64,000 bases of DNA from NCBI GenBank assembly GCA_046330225.1, contig JAXLTD010000003.1:1-64000 (forward strand). Reading direction: 5' to 3'. The notes beneath the pieces were generated by a model that had not been told where the DNA came from, did not search any database, and worked only from the letters and a program-made list of their open reading frames with translations. Both the position numbers and the translations under genes were made by a program. This document shows, one piece after another, positions 16,199 through 24,034 of this stretch. Every line of letters starts with the position of its first letter. Within the stretch, counting starts at the first letter, position 1. The stretch comes from CANJIV01 sp046330225. Lineage in GTDB: Bacteria; Actinomycetota; Thermoleophilia; Solirubrobacterales; Solirubrobacteraceae.

Positions 16199-17026
16199 GT
16201 GTCTGGGGCCACGATGACGCGCATCGCGCTGCTGTTCCCCGGGCAGGGGAGCCACGAAGCGGGCATGGAGGAGGCCGTCGCCGGGTCCGAGCTGCTGGCG
16301 GCCGGCCTCGCCATGCTCGACTACGACCCGTTCTCCCGTCTCGACGAGGGGACCCGCTACCAGCAGCCGGCCTTGTATCTGTGCAGCGTCGCCGCCTGGG
16401 AGCTCGCGGGCCGACCCGATGCGCTGGCCGGAGCGGGCCACTCGCTCGGGGAGTACGCGGCGCTCGTGGCCGCCGGCGCCCTCGCCTTCGGGGACGCCCT
16501 GCACCTCGTGGACATTCGGGCGGCGGCCATGGCCGCCGCCGGCGAGGACGAGGCCGGCGGCATGGCCGCGGTGCTCGGCGGCGACCCGGACGATGTCCGC
16601 GCGCTCGCCGCCCGGCTCGGCCTCGTCGTCGCGAACGACAACGCGCCGGGCCAGCTCGTGCTCGCCGGCCCGCGCGACGCCCTCGCCGCCGTCGAGTCCG
16701 GCGCCCGCGAGCTCGGGGCGCGATCGCGGGAGCTGCCGGTCTCGGGCGCGTTCCACTCGCCGCTCATCGCCTCCGCGCAGGCCGAGCTCGCCGGCGCGCT
16801 GGCGGCGACCCCGGTCGCTCCGACGCGCTGGCCCGTCTACTCGAACGGCACGGCCGCCCCGTTCGGGGACGTGCGGGCCGAGCTGGCCGAGAACCTCGTC
16901 CGCCCCGTGCGGTTCCGGGAGACCATCCTGGCCCTTCAGGACGCCGGGGCCGAGGAGTTCGTCGAGCTCGGGCCGGGCCGTGTGCTCAGCGGCCTCGTGA
17001 AGCGCACGCTGAGGGCGACGGCATGA
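16199..17026 (+). CDS. fabD: malonyl-CoA:ACP acyltransferase
   Basis: 275 residues from GTG 16199, chosen because GGAGG lies 9 nt upstream; ATG 16214 (270 aa) is the alternative. The FabD motifs are present: LLFPGQGSHEAGM, the nucleophile in GHSLGEY (Ser82), and the catalytic His in SGAFHSPLI. It moves malonyl from CoA to acyl carrier protein, feeding chain initiation and elongation. It is the first gene of a tight operon with fabH (4-nt ATGA overlap), fabG, acpP, fabF and a carboxyltransferase gene. Confidence 0.95.
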   Translation: MSGATMTRIALLFPGQGSHEAGMEEAVAGSELLAAGLAMLDYDPFSRLDEGTRYQQPALYLCSVAAWELAGRPDALAGAGHSLGEYAALVAAGALAFGDALHLVDIRAAAMAAAGEDEAGGMAAVLGGDPDDVRALAARLGLVVANDNAPGQLVLAGPRDALAAVESGARELGARSRELPVSGAFHSPLIASAQAELAGALAATPVAPTRWPVYSNGTAAPFGDVRAELAENLVRPVRFRETILALQDAGAEEFVELGPGRVLSGLVKRTLRATA

Positions 17027-17982
17027 GCGCCGGGCTCTACGGCGTCGGCAGCGCCCTGCCCGGCCGGCCGATCTCGAACGCCGACCTCGAGGCGCGGCTG
17101 GACACCTCCGACGAGTGGATCGTCCGGCGCACCGGGATCCGGCAGCGCCACCACCTGAACGGTGCCGAGTCCCTCGGTGACCTCACCGTCCGGGCGGCGG
17201 AGGCCGCGCTGGCCGACGCCGGGCGGTCCGGCTGCGAGGTCGACCACGTGCTCGTGGCCACGATCACCGCCGACCGGGTGACGCCGGGGCTGGCGCCCGA
17301 GGTGGCCGAGCGAATCGGCGCGCAGGACGCAGGCGCGGCCGATCTCAACGCCGCCTGCGCCGGCTTCCTCTACGCGCTGGACCAGGCCGCGGCGCTCATC
17401 GACTCAGGCCGGGCGGACGTCGTGCTCGTCTGCGGCGCCGACGCGCTCTCGCGGATCACCGACCACGGCGACCGCTCCACGGCCGTGCTGTTCGGCGACG
17501 GCGCCGGTGCGGTCGTCGTCGCCCGCGGCGACCACACGATCGGCTGCCCGCCGTTCGAGCTGCGCTGCGACGGCACCGGCGCCGGCCACCTCTACGCCGA
17601 CCACGACGAGCGCAAGCTGCGGATGGAAGGCCAGGAGGTCTACCGCCACGCCGTGCGCCGGATGGCCGAGGCGACGCGCGTCGCGCTCGATCGGGCCGGC
17701 CTTGAGCCCGGCGACCTCGACCACTTCGTCGCCCACCAGGCCAACGCGCGCATCGTGGAGGCGGCCGCCCGCGACCTCGGGCTGCCCGCGGACCGCGTCC
17801 TGCTGAACATCCACGAGGTCGGCAACACCTCCTCGGCCTCGATCCCCCTGCTCCTGGACCGCGCGCAGCGCGCCGGCCAGCTCGGGCACGGGGCCACCGT
17901 CGGCCTCGCCGCGTTCGGCGCCGGCTTCGTCTGGGGCGCCGGGATCGTCTCCTGGAAGGAGCGGGTGCATGTCTGTGCCTGA
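17023..17982 (+). CDS. fabH: beta-ketoacyl-ACP synthase III
   Basis: 319 residues from ATG 17023, overlapping the fabD stop. Thiolase-fold condensing enzyme with active-site Cys112 in NAACAGFLYAL, the His of AHQAN, and Asn in GNTSSASIP. The N-terminal SDEWIVRRTGIRQRH is typical of FabH. It starts fatty acid chains by condensing an acyl-CoA primer with malonyl-ACP. In actinobacteria the primer is often branched; this is not visible here. The end overlaps fabG by 14 nt. Confidence 0.95.
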   Translation: MSAGLYGVGSALPGRPISNADLEARLDTSDEWIVRRTGIRQRHHLNGAESLGDLTVRAAEAALADAGRSGCEVDHVLVATITADRVTPGLAPEVAERIGAQDAGAADLNAACAGFLYALDQAAALIDSGRADVVLVCGADALSRITDHGDRSTAVLFGDGAGAVVVARGDHTIGCPPFELRCDGTGAGHLYADHDERKLRMEGQEVYRHAVRRMAEATRVALDRAGLEPGDLDHFVAHQANARIVEAAARDLGLPADRVLLNIHEVGNTSSASIPLLLDRAQRAGQLGHGATVGLAAFGAGFVWGAGIVSWKERVHVCA

Positions 17983-18649
17983 GGACGGCTGCGCGCTCGT
18001 CACCGGCGGCACGCGCGGCATCGGCGCCGCGATCGCGCAGCGGCTGCGGGCCGACGGCTGGACCGTCGCGACCCTCGGCCGCTCTGGCGGCGACGTGCAG
18101 GCCGACGTCGGCGACCCGGCCGCGGTGGCCGCCGCCTTCGACGCCGTCGAGGCCCGGCACGGGCCGGTGCTCGCGCTGGTGAACTGCGCGGGCGAGCGCC
18201 GCGACGGGCTCACGATCCGGATGAGCGACGAGGACTGGAACGCGGTCATCGCCACGAACCTCACCGGCGCCTTCCTCTGCACCCGCCGCGCCCTGGGCCC
18301 GATGCTCTCGGCCCGCTTCGGGCGGATCGTCAACGTCTCGTCGGTCGTGGCCGACCATGCGAACCCCGGACAGGCGAACTACGCCGCGTCCAAGGCGGGC
18401 CTGCTGGCGCTCACGCGCACGGTGGCGAAGGAGATGGCCCGCAAGGGCATCACGTGCAACGCCGTCACGCCCGGGCTGATCGAGACGGACATGACGGCCG
18501 ACGTGGCCGAGCTGCTGCTGCCGATGGTGCCCGCGCGCCGGGCCGGGACTCCGGACGAGGTGGCGGCGGCGGTCGCCTTCCTGTGCTCCGAAGGCGCCGG
18601 CTACATCACCGGCGCGGCCCTGGCGATCGACGGCGGCATGACCGCATGA
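17969..18649 (+). CDS. fabG: 3-oxoacyl-ACP reductase (SDR)
   Basis: 226 residues, slightly shorter than most FabG. Motifs are TGGTRGIG at about residue 13, NCAG (NNAG variant), Ser in VNVSSVV, and YAASK. The C-terminal GAALAIDGGMTA is the usual SDR ending. It reduces 3-oxoacyl-ACP with NADPH in the elongation cycle. Placement between fabH and acpP supports FabG rather than a generic SDR. Confidence 0.93.
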   Translation: MSVPEDGCALVTGGTRGIGAAIAQRLRADGWTVATLGRSGGDVQADVGDPAAVAAAFDAVEARHGPVLALVNCAGERRDGLTIRMSDEDWNAVIATNLTGAFLCTRRALGPMLSARFGRIVNVSSVVADHANPGQANYAASKAGLLALTRTVAKEMARKGITCNAVTPGLIETDMTADVAELLLPMVPARRAGTPDEVAAAVAFLCSEGAGYITGAALAIDGGMTA

Positions 18650-18702
18650 CGACCAACCCTGCGACGCTCCCGGCGTCCAACGACCCAACTCAGGAGGAAC
18701 AC

Positions 18703-18954
18703 ATGGACGAGCAACAGGTGCTGGAGCGGGTGCGCTCCGAGCTGGAGGCGATCAAGGTGCCCGGCGCCGCCGAGGCCACCATGAATACGACATGGGACGA
18801 CCTCGAGGTCGACTCGCTCGATCTCGTCGAGCTCGTCCGCGCGCTCGAGGACGAGTACGGCATCGAGATCTCCGACGAGCGGCTCAAGCCGATCGCCTCG
18901 GTCGGCGACGCCGTGCGCCTCGTGCTCGAGCTGGCGCCGCAGGGCGGCCAGTGA
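18703..18954 (+). CDS. acpP: acyl carrier protein
   Basis: 83 residues. ATG 18703 is fixed by a perfect AGGAGG eight bases upstream; an in-frame ATG at 18646 overlapping fabG is less likely. The phosphopantetheine site is Ser38 in EVDSLDLVEL, and the protein is strongly acidic. It carries growing acyl chains between the enzymes encoded around it. The stop overlaps the fabF start (GTGA). Confidence 0.96.
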   Translation: MDEQQVLERVRSELEAIKVPGAAEATMNTTWDDLEVDSLDLVELVRALEDEYGIEISDERLKPIASVGDAVRLVLELAPQGGQ

Positions 18955-20126
18955 CCGACGTCGTCGTCACCGGCCGCGGGGTCGTCTCGTCGATCGGCGA
19001 GGGCGCCGACGCGTTCGTCGATGCGCTGCTGGCCCAGCGGTCCGGCGTCGTCGACGGCTGGGCGCGGTGCCCGTCGTTCGATCCTGAGACGGCCATGACG
19101 GCCAAGGAGATCCGCCGCACGGACCGGTTCTCCCACCTCGCCCTGGCCGCCGCCGACCAGGCGATGGCCGAGGCGGGGCTGCCGGACGGCATCGATCCCG
19201 AGCGCCTCGCGGTCGTGATCGGGACGGGCGTCGGCGGCCTCTCGACGCTCGAGGACGGCTGCCGCGGCTACTTCGAGCGCGGCGAGCGGGGCGTCTCCCC
19301 GCACTTCGTCCCGGCGCTCATGCCCAACGCCGCCGCCGCGCATATCGCGATGCGCCACGGCGCCCGCGGCCCCGGGTTCGCGCTCGCCTCGGCCTGCGCG
19401 ACCGGCGGGCACGCCATCGGCGAGTCGGCGCGCATGATCGCGCGGGGCGAGGTCGACGCCGTGGTCGCCGGCGGGTCCGAGGCGCCGTTCACTCCGGTGG
19501 CGATGGCCGCCTTCAAGGCGATGGGGGCGCTGTCGCGCGAGGGGCGCTCCTGCCCATTCGACGCGCGCCGCGACGGCTTCGTGATGGGGGAGGGGGCGGG
19601 CGTCCTGATCCTCGAGGCCGAGGAGCACGCCCGTGCCCGCGGCGCGACGGTCCTCGCCCGGGTCATCGGCTACGGCGCCTCGAACGACGCCTTCCACATC
19701 ACCCAGCCCGACGAAGACGGCCGCGGCGCCTCCCAGGCGATGCGCGCTGCCCTGCGCGACGCCGGCGCTGAGCCCGGGGACGTCGGCTACGTCAACGCCC
19801 ACGGCACGTCGACCCCGTTCAACGACCGCACCGAGTCGCTGGCGATCCGCACGGTGTGGGACGGCGCGGCGCCCCCGGTCTCCAGCACGAAGTCGGCGAT
19901 CGGGCACCTGCTCGGGGCGGCAGGCGCCGTCGAAGGCGTCGCCACTGTGGGCGCGCTCCAGCGCGGCGTGCTGCCGCCGACGCTCAACTACGAGGTCCCC
20001 GATCCCGAGTGCGACCTCGACTACGTGCCCGAAGGCCCCCGCGAGGCGCCGGATCTGCGGCTCGCGCTGTCCAACTCATTCGGCTTCGGCGGGCAGAACG
20101 CCTGCGTGGCCTTCGCCCGCGCGTGA
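18951..20126 (+). CDS. fabF: beta-ketoacyl-ACP synthase II
   Basis: 391 residues from GTG 18951. Condensing enzyme with Cys149 in ASACATGG and the two histidines in NAHGTSTPFND and SAIGHLLGAAG; the C-terminal NSFGFGGQNA is diagnostic. It catalyses the elongation step with malonyl-ACP. Full family length is about 410, so this is slightly short at the N-terminus but complete in motifs. Coupled to acpP and to the carboxyltransferase gene by GTGA overlaps. Confidence 0.95.
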   Translation: MTDVVVTGRGVVSSIGEGADAFVDALLAQRSGVVDGWARCPSFDPETAMTAKEIRRTDRFSHLALAAADQAMAEAGLPDGIDPERLAVVIGTGVGGLSTLEDGCRGYFERGERGVSPHFVPALMPNAAAAHIAMRHGARGPGFALASACATGGHAIGESARMIARGEVDAVVAGGSEAPFTPVAMAAFKAMGALSREGRSCPFDARRDGFVMGEGAGVLILEAEEHARARGATVLARVIGYGASNDAFHITQPDEDGRGASQAMRAALRDAGAEPGDVGYVNAHGTSTPFNDRTESLAIRTVWDGAAPPVSSTKSAIGHLLGAAGAVEGVATVGALQRGVLPPTLNYEVPDPECDLDYVPEGPREAPDLRLALSNSFGFGGQNACVAFARA

Positions 20127-21472
20127 GCGCGATCGCGGTCACCCGCCCCGCCGGCGCCGCGCCGGCCGCCCGTGGGGCGGCGCTGTGCGATCCGGGCACC
20201 TACCGGTCGCTCGGGTCCGCCGCCGGCCTGGCCGTCAGCGCGGGCGCCGGGCGGGTGGACGGCCGCCCGGTCTACGTCTGGGCGCAGGATCCGTCCGTGC
20301 ACGGGGGCTCCCTGGGAGCCCAGGAGGGCGAGACGATCGCCCGGGTCACCCGTATGGCGTCGTGGTCGCGCGCGCCGGTCGTCGGCTTCGTGGCCTCGGG
20401 CGGCGCGCGGCTCCAGGAGGGGCTCGGCGCGCTCACCGCCTACGCTGGGATCTTCCACGCCCAGGCGCTGGCCGAGGTGCCGCAGATCGCGATCGTCGAT
20501 GGCGTCTGCGCGGGCGGCGCGGCCTACTCGCCGGCGCTGGGCGATCTCGTGATCATGGCCGGCGCCGACGCCCGGATGTTCCTCACGGGGCCGAAGATCG
20601 TCGCGCGGGCGCTGCGCGAGGACGTCACCGCCGAGGCGCTCGGCGGCCCCGCCGTCCACGGTGCCAACGGGGTCGCGCACGTCGTGACCGAGACCGACGT
20701 CGAGGCCGTCGCGGCCGCCCGGCGCCTGCTCGGCCTGCTGCCCGGCGCGGTCGGCGGCGCGCCCCCGGCCCGCTCGCCGGCGCCGCCGCGCGCAGGCAGC
20801 CCGGGGGACGTGGTCCCCGGCGAGCACCGCCGGGTCTACGACGTGCGCGACGTGGCCGCGCGCATCGTCGACGGCGGCGAACTCGCCGAGCTCGGCGCGG
20901 GCTGGGCGCGCAACCTCGTCACCGGCCTCGGGCGCCTCGAAGGCCGCCCCGTCGGCGTGATCGCCAACCAGCCGCGCCGGCTCGGCGGGGTGCTCGACGC
21001 CGACGCGTCGGCAAAGGGGGCGTGGTTCGTCGAGTTCTGCGACCGCTTCGGCCTGCCGCTCGCGGTCCTCGTCGACACGCCGGGGTTCCTCCCCGGAACC
21101 CGCCAGGAGTCGGCGGGCGTGATCCGCCACGGGGCCGCGCTCGTGCGCGCGTTCGCCCGCGCCCGGGTCCCCCGCGCGACGGTCACGCTGCGCCAGGCCT
21201 ACGGAGGCGCCCACATCGCGATGAACTCGCGCGACCTCGGCGCGGCGGCGACGTTCGCCTGGGCCGGGGCGCGGATCGGCGTGATGGGCGCCCGCGAGGC
21301 GGTCGAGATCGTCGAGCGGCGCTCGATCGCGGCGGGCGCCGACCCCGGCGCGCTGGCCCGCGCCTACGCCGAGGAGCACCTGCCCGCCGAACGGGCCGCC
21401 GCCGGCGGCCACGTCGACGAGGTCATCGCGCCTGCGGACACGCGGGCCCGCCTGGCCCTCGCGCTGCTGTGA
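20123..21472 (+). CDS. acyl-CoA carboxylase carboxyltransferase (AccD/PccB-like)
   Basis: 449 residues from GTG 20123 overlapping the fabF stop. Two crotonase-like halves are visible. The N-half has GGARLQEGLGALTAY and VCAGGAAYSPALGD; the C-half has VDTPGFLPGTRQE and the late RQAYGGAHIAMNSRD. These are hallmarks of PccB-type carboxyltransferase beta subunits. It is about 60-80 residues shorter than usual PccB at the N-terminus. Its place in the fatty-acid operon suggests it makes malonyl-CoA with a biotin carboxylase/BCCP subunit encoded elsewhere. Which acyl-CoA it prefers is not clear. Confidence 0.85.
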   Translation: MSAIAVTRPAGAAPAARGAALCDPGTYRSLGSAAGLAVSAGAGRVDGRPVYVWAQDPSVHGGSLGAQEGETIARVTRMASWSRAPVVGFVASGGARLQEGLGALTAYAGIFHAQALAEVPQIAIVDGVCAGGAAYSPALGDLVIMAGADARMFLTGPKIVARALREDVTAEALGGPAVHGANGVAHVVTETDVEAVAAARRLLGLLPGAVGGAPPARSPAPPRAGSPGDVVPGEHRRVYDVRDVAARIVDGGELAELGAGWARNLVTGLGRLEGRPVGVIANQPRRLGGVLDADASAKGAWFVEFCDRFGLPLAVLVDTPGFLPGTRQESAGVIRHGAALVRAFARARVPRATVTLRQAYGGAHIAMNSRDLGAAATFAWAGARIGVMGAREAVEIVERRSIAAGADPGALARAYAEEHLPAERAAAGGHVDEVIAPADTRARLALALL

Positions 21473-21499
21473 CGCCTGGGCGCCGCGCCGCGGCCTCGG

Positions 21500-21505
21500 T
21501 ACGGT
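21500..21505 (+). promoter_or_regulatory. probable -10 element of the TetR gene (leaderless)
   Basis: TACGGT ends 6 nt before the ATG at 21512. The same hexamer at the same spacing precedes the DUF4389 gene. No -35 box is obvious. Confidence 0.4.
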
Positions 21506-21511
21506 AGGCCG

Positions 21512-22120
21512 ATGGCCACGCCGGCGCTCGCTCCGCGCAACCCGACCGAGGACGCGATCCTCGGCGCCGCCCGGGCGGCCCTCGAGGAGGAGCGCTACCG
21601 GGACGTCACGATCGACGGAATCGCCAAGCGCGCCTTCGTCAGCCGCACGACGGTCTACTTCTACTTCCCGAACAAGCGCGCGGTCGTCGACCGGCTCATC
21701 CAGCAGGTCTTCAGCGAGATCTACGAGGCGGCGAGCCCCTACCTCGACGGCACCGGCGACCCGCGAGCCGAGCTGCGGGCGGCGCTCACGCGGACGGTCG
21801 GCACGGTCAACCGCGAGGAGGTCGTCCTCAAGCTGGCCTTCACGCTCCACGGCGGCCAGGACCACCTTCCGGCCGAGTGGGCCCCGTACGTGCAGCGGCT
21901 CGTGGCGGCCGCGGCCGAGCGCATCGCGCGGGACCAAGAGCGCGGCCTGGCCGCCCCCGACATCCCGGCCGACCTCGCCGCCCAGGCCCTCACGGCGATG
22001 GTCGAGCGCCACGTGACGATCGAGATCCTCCAGTCCGGACGGACGGGCGCGGACTCGATCCGAATCCTCTCCGAGCTGTGGTGGCGGGCCGTGTACTCGA
22101 AGGCGGTCGGCGGGGCGTAG
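21512..22120 (+). CDS. TetR-family transcriptional regulator
   Basis: 202 residues. The N-terminal helix-turn-helix is clear (TIDGIAKRAFVSRTTVYFYFPNKRAVVDRLI, about residues 33-63). The C-terminal ligand-binding domain is all-helical and specific to this protein. It is 39 bp after the fatty-acid operon, and the next gene, convergent, is fabI. It may therefore control fatty-acid genes, as TetR-type FasR does in corynebacteria, but no operator could be matched. A leaderless-type promoter suggests it has its own transcript. Confidence 0.88.
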   Translation: MATPALAPRNPTEDAILGAARAALEEERYRDVTIDGIAKRAFVSRTTVYFYFPNKRAVVDRLIQQVFSEIYEAASPYLDGTGDPRAELRAALTRTVGTVNREEVVLKLAFTLHGGQDHLPAEWAPYVQRLVAAAAERIARDQERGLAAPDIPADLAAQALTAMVERHVTIEILQSGRTGADSIRILSELWWRAVYSKAVGGA

Positions 22121-22252
22121 GCCGCGCCGACCGCCGCGCCGCCGAGCGCAAAGCGGCGCGTCGCGGCTGTGTATGGCCGTATGACATAGCTGCGGGTCTC
22201 GTCGTTCGCGATCCGCGGCACAAGAAGTGCCACTTCGCGCTCGCGGGCACTG

Positions 22253-22306
22253 CTCCAAAGGAATGGCTAGCGGCGGCTACTCCAAAATGGCTAGCCGGGG
22301 CTAGCC
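22253..22306. repeat. GCTAGC cluster with short direct repeat
   Basis: CTCCAAAGGAATGGCTAGC and CTCCAAAATGGCTAGCC follow each other, and the second leads into GGCTAGCC-GG-GGCTAGCC. The tetramer CTAG occurs three times in 40 bp, in a genome where it is otherwise uncommon. It could be a binding site or an RNA hairpin. Confidence 0.45.
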
Positions 22307-22537
22307 ACAGCCGGGAGGCATGGCCGCCCCCGGCCCAGTATGCGGGGCCGAGCGTGCGCGACCGGCGCCGTGCCGGGGCTGCCGGGGGCGCGCGGCTGGG
22401 CCTGGGCGGCGCGCCTGGGCCTGGGCCGCGCGGCAACGTGGGCGAGGCATCGAGGGGAGCCGGGTCTGGCCGCCCCGGCCAGTTGCGCTCGCACCTGGCG
22501 GCTCGAAACGGGCCAGTCGGACCGCGCCGGAATCGTC

Positions 22538-22573
22538 GATCCAGGTTTGCCACCGCCACGGTGCAAGAGCTGG
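22538..22573 (-). repeat. dispersed intergenic element (copy 1)
   Basis: Minus strand: CCAGCTCTTGCACC, 15 bp, then CTGGATC. The copy at 41831-41866 has CCAGCTCTTGTACC, exactly 15 bp, then CTGGATC. It lies about 90 bp from the GCATCGAGGGG motif. Confidence 0.5.
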
Positions 22574-22610
22574 ATGAGATCCGCCCGGGCCGGGCCGGCG
22601 GCAGCCCGGC

Positions 22611-23444
22611 CTAGGCTGCACTGCCTCCGGGTTCTCCCTCCGCGGCGTCGGCGCCGTCCGGCGGCGCGCCCAGCGGCGCACCCATCGCGTGGTAGCCGCC
22701 GTCGACGTGGACGATCTCGCCTGTGATCGCCCGGGCGCGGTCCGAGAGCAGCCAAAGGCACGCGTCGGCCACGGGGGTGGCGTCCTTCGCGTCCCAGCCG
22801 AGCGGTGCCTGGTGCTCCCAGCCGTCGGCGAGCCGGTCGAAGCCGGGAATGCTGCCCGCCGCGAGCGTCCGCAGCGGGCCGGCGGAGACGAGGTTGCACC
22901 GCACGCCGTGCGGCCCGAGGTCGCGGGCCAGGTATCGGTTCGTGGCTTCGAGGCCCGCCTTCGCCACGCCCATCCAGTCGTAGATCGGCCAGGCCACCGT
23001 GGCGTCGAAGTCGAGTCCGACCACGGCGCCGCCGCCCGCGGCCTGGAAGAGGGGAAGCATGCCGGCGCCGAGCGCCTTGAGCGAAAACGCGCTCGTGCGA
23101 AACGCCTCTTCAGCCGAGGCGGACGGGGTGGTGAGGAACGCGCCGCCGAGGGCATCCGCCGGGGCGTAGGCGATGGCGTGCAGCACGCCGTCCAGGCGGC
23201 CCCAGCGCGCGCCGAGGTCCGCCGCGACGCGGTCAACGTGCGCCGGGTCGTTGACGTCGAGCTCGAGCACGGCGGGCGGGTCGGGCAGCCGCTTGGCGAT
23301 GCGCTCGGTGATGCGCAGGCCGCGGCCGAATCCCGTGAGCGCGACTTCGGCTCCCTCCTCCTGCGCGCCCCTGGCGACCGCGAAGGCGATCGAGTGCTGG
23401 GTGAGCACGCCGGTCACGAGGAGCCGCTTGCCGTCGAGGAGCAT
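22611..23444 (-). CDS. fabI: enoyl-ACP reductase (InhA/FabI type)
   Basis: 277 residues. An SDR-fold enoyl reductase with the FabI signature: the N-terminal LLVTGVLTQHSIAFAVA replaces the usual GxxxGxG, and the catalytic pair is in YDWMGVAKAGLEA (Tyr-x6-Lys). SAGPLRTLAA matches the substrate-loop region. It carries out the last reduction of each elongation cycle. The C-terminal tail is Gly/Pro-rich. It is convergent to the fatty-acid operon. TAGATT ends 6 nt before its ATG, so it is probably leaderless. The 3-hydroxyacyl-ACP dehydratase needed to complete the cycle is not in the window. Confidence 0.93.
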   Translation of the reverse strand: MLLDGKRLLVTGVLTQHSIAFAVARGAQEEGAEVALTGFGRGLRITERIAKRLPDPPAVLELDVNDPAHVDRVAADLGARWGRLDGVLHAIAYAPADALGGAFLTTPSASAEEAFRTSAFSLKALGAGMLPLFQAAGGGAVVGLDFDATVAWPIYDWMGVAKAGLEATNRYLARDLGPHGVRCNLVSAGPLRTLAAGSIPGFDRLADGWEHQAPLGWDAKDATPVADACLWLLSDRARAITGEIVHVDGGYHAMGAPLGAPPDGADAAEGEPGGSAA

Positions 23445-23450
23445 CCGGGC

Positions 23451-23480
23451 AATCTATGCCGCCGGCCTGCCGGGCGTCAC
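23451..23480 (-). promoter_or_regulatory. leaderless promoter of fabI
   Basis: Minus strand: GTGACG (23480-23475), 18 bp, TAGATT (23456-23451), 6 nt, ATG. Transcription would start at the A of the start codon. Confidence 0.5.
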
Positions 23481-23524
23481 GCGGGTTCGACGCGGGGCCC
23501 GCTTGCGTCGATCCGTCCGGCCGG

Positions 23525-23554
23525 TGGACATCGCGGAGCGAACCTGCGTAGGGT
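23525..23554 (+). promoter_or_regulatory. promoter of the histone-like gene
   Basis: TGGACA (23525-23530), 18 bp, TAGGGT (23549-23554). It is followed by a leader of about 40 nt with AGGAGG before the ATG at 23601, a conventional leadered arrangement. Confidence 0.5.
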
Positions 23555-23600
23555 TGCGGGCCAACACCGGGATCGACGTCGAAAACCCAGGAGGAGCTCC

Positions 23601-23945
23601 ATGCCCCCAGCGAAGCGCAGGACCACCGCCAAGAAGACCACCGCCAGCTCGGGCCAGGACCAGCTCGCCGAGTTCATCAAGAGTGTCGAGGAGACGCTCG
23701 AGAAGGGCGTGAAGGACCTCCAGAAGCAGATCAGCGACCTCGTCGAGCGGATCCGCGCCGAGGCCAGCGGTGCCGCGAAGCCCGCCGCCCGCAAGCCCGC
23801 CGCCCGCAAGCCCGCCGCCCGCAAGCCGGCAGCCAAGAAGCCGGCCGCCCGCGCCGCCGCCAAGAAGCCGGCCGCCCGCACGGCCGCCGCGAAGAAGCCT
23901 GCGGCCCGCAAGCCTGCGGCGCGCAAGCCCGCCGCCAAGAAGTAG
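23601..23945 (+). CDS. histone H1-like, lysine/alanine/proline-rich protein
   Basis: 114 residues. The first 55 form a coiled-coil-like helix (LAEFIKSVEETLEKGVKDLQ). The rest is a basic tail made of nine KPAAR/KPAAK units, as in eukaryotic H1 tails and actinobacterial HU or Hc1-like proteins. It should bind DNA non-specifically and help compact the nucleoid, but the N-terminal part is not an HU domain, so partner and exact role are open. AGGAGG lies upstream of the ATG. The tail is encoded by near-identical GC repeats, which makes length changes by slippage likely. A strong hairpin ends the transcript. Confidence 0.82.
   Translation: MPPAKRRTTAKKTTASSGQDQLAEFIKSVEETLEKGVKDLQKQISDLVERIRAEASGAAKPAARKPAARKPAARKPAAKKPAARAAAKKPAARTAAAKKPAARKPAARKPAAKK
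23776..23942 (+). repeat. KPAAR-coding tandem repeats
   Basis: Units of 15 bp (such as AAGCCCGCCGCCCGC) repeat with small changes through the 3' part of the histone-like gene; three nearly identical copies stand head to tail at its start. Confidence 0.7.
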
Positions 23946-23963
23946 GACCGCCTTCGGCAGCGC

Positions 23964-23992
23964 GCCGGGGCCCGCCGCGGCGCGGCCCCGGC
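23964..23992 (+). terminator. hairpin after the histone-like gene
   Basis: GCCGGGGCC (23964-23972) pairs with GGCCCCGGC (23984-23992), a perfect 9-bp stem 19 bp after the stop codon. Confidence 0.65.
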
Positions 23993-24034
23993 GGCGCGGC
24001 CCGCGCCGCGCTGTTCATCGCCTTCGCGTTCACG

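Larger units (their letters stand above)
22121..22610. other. convergent intergenic region, 490 bp, with repeats
   Basis: No gene is supported. The left half has a cluster of three GCTAGC sequences (22266-22305) and a near-direct repeat CTCCAAA...ATGGCTAGC. The right half has GCATCGAGGGG (22447-22457), also found at 41654 and 54158, and, on the minus strand, a 36-bp element (22538-22573) shared with 41831-41866. Plus-strand frames here are low-complexity. Confidence 0.5.
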
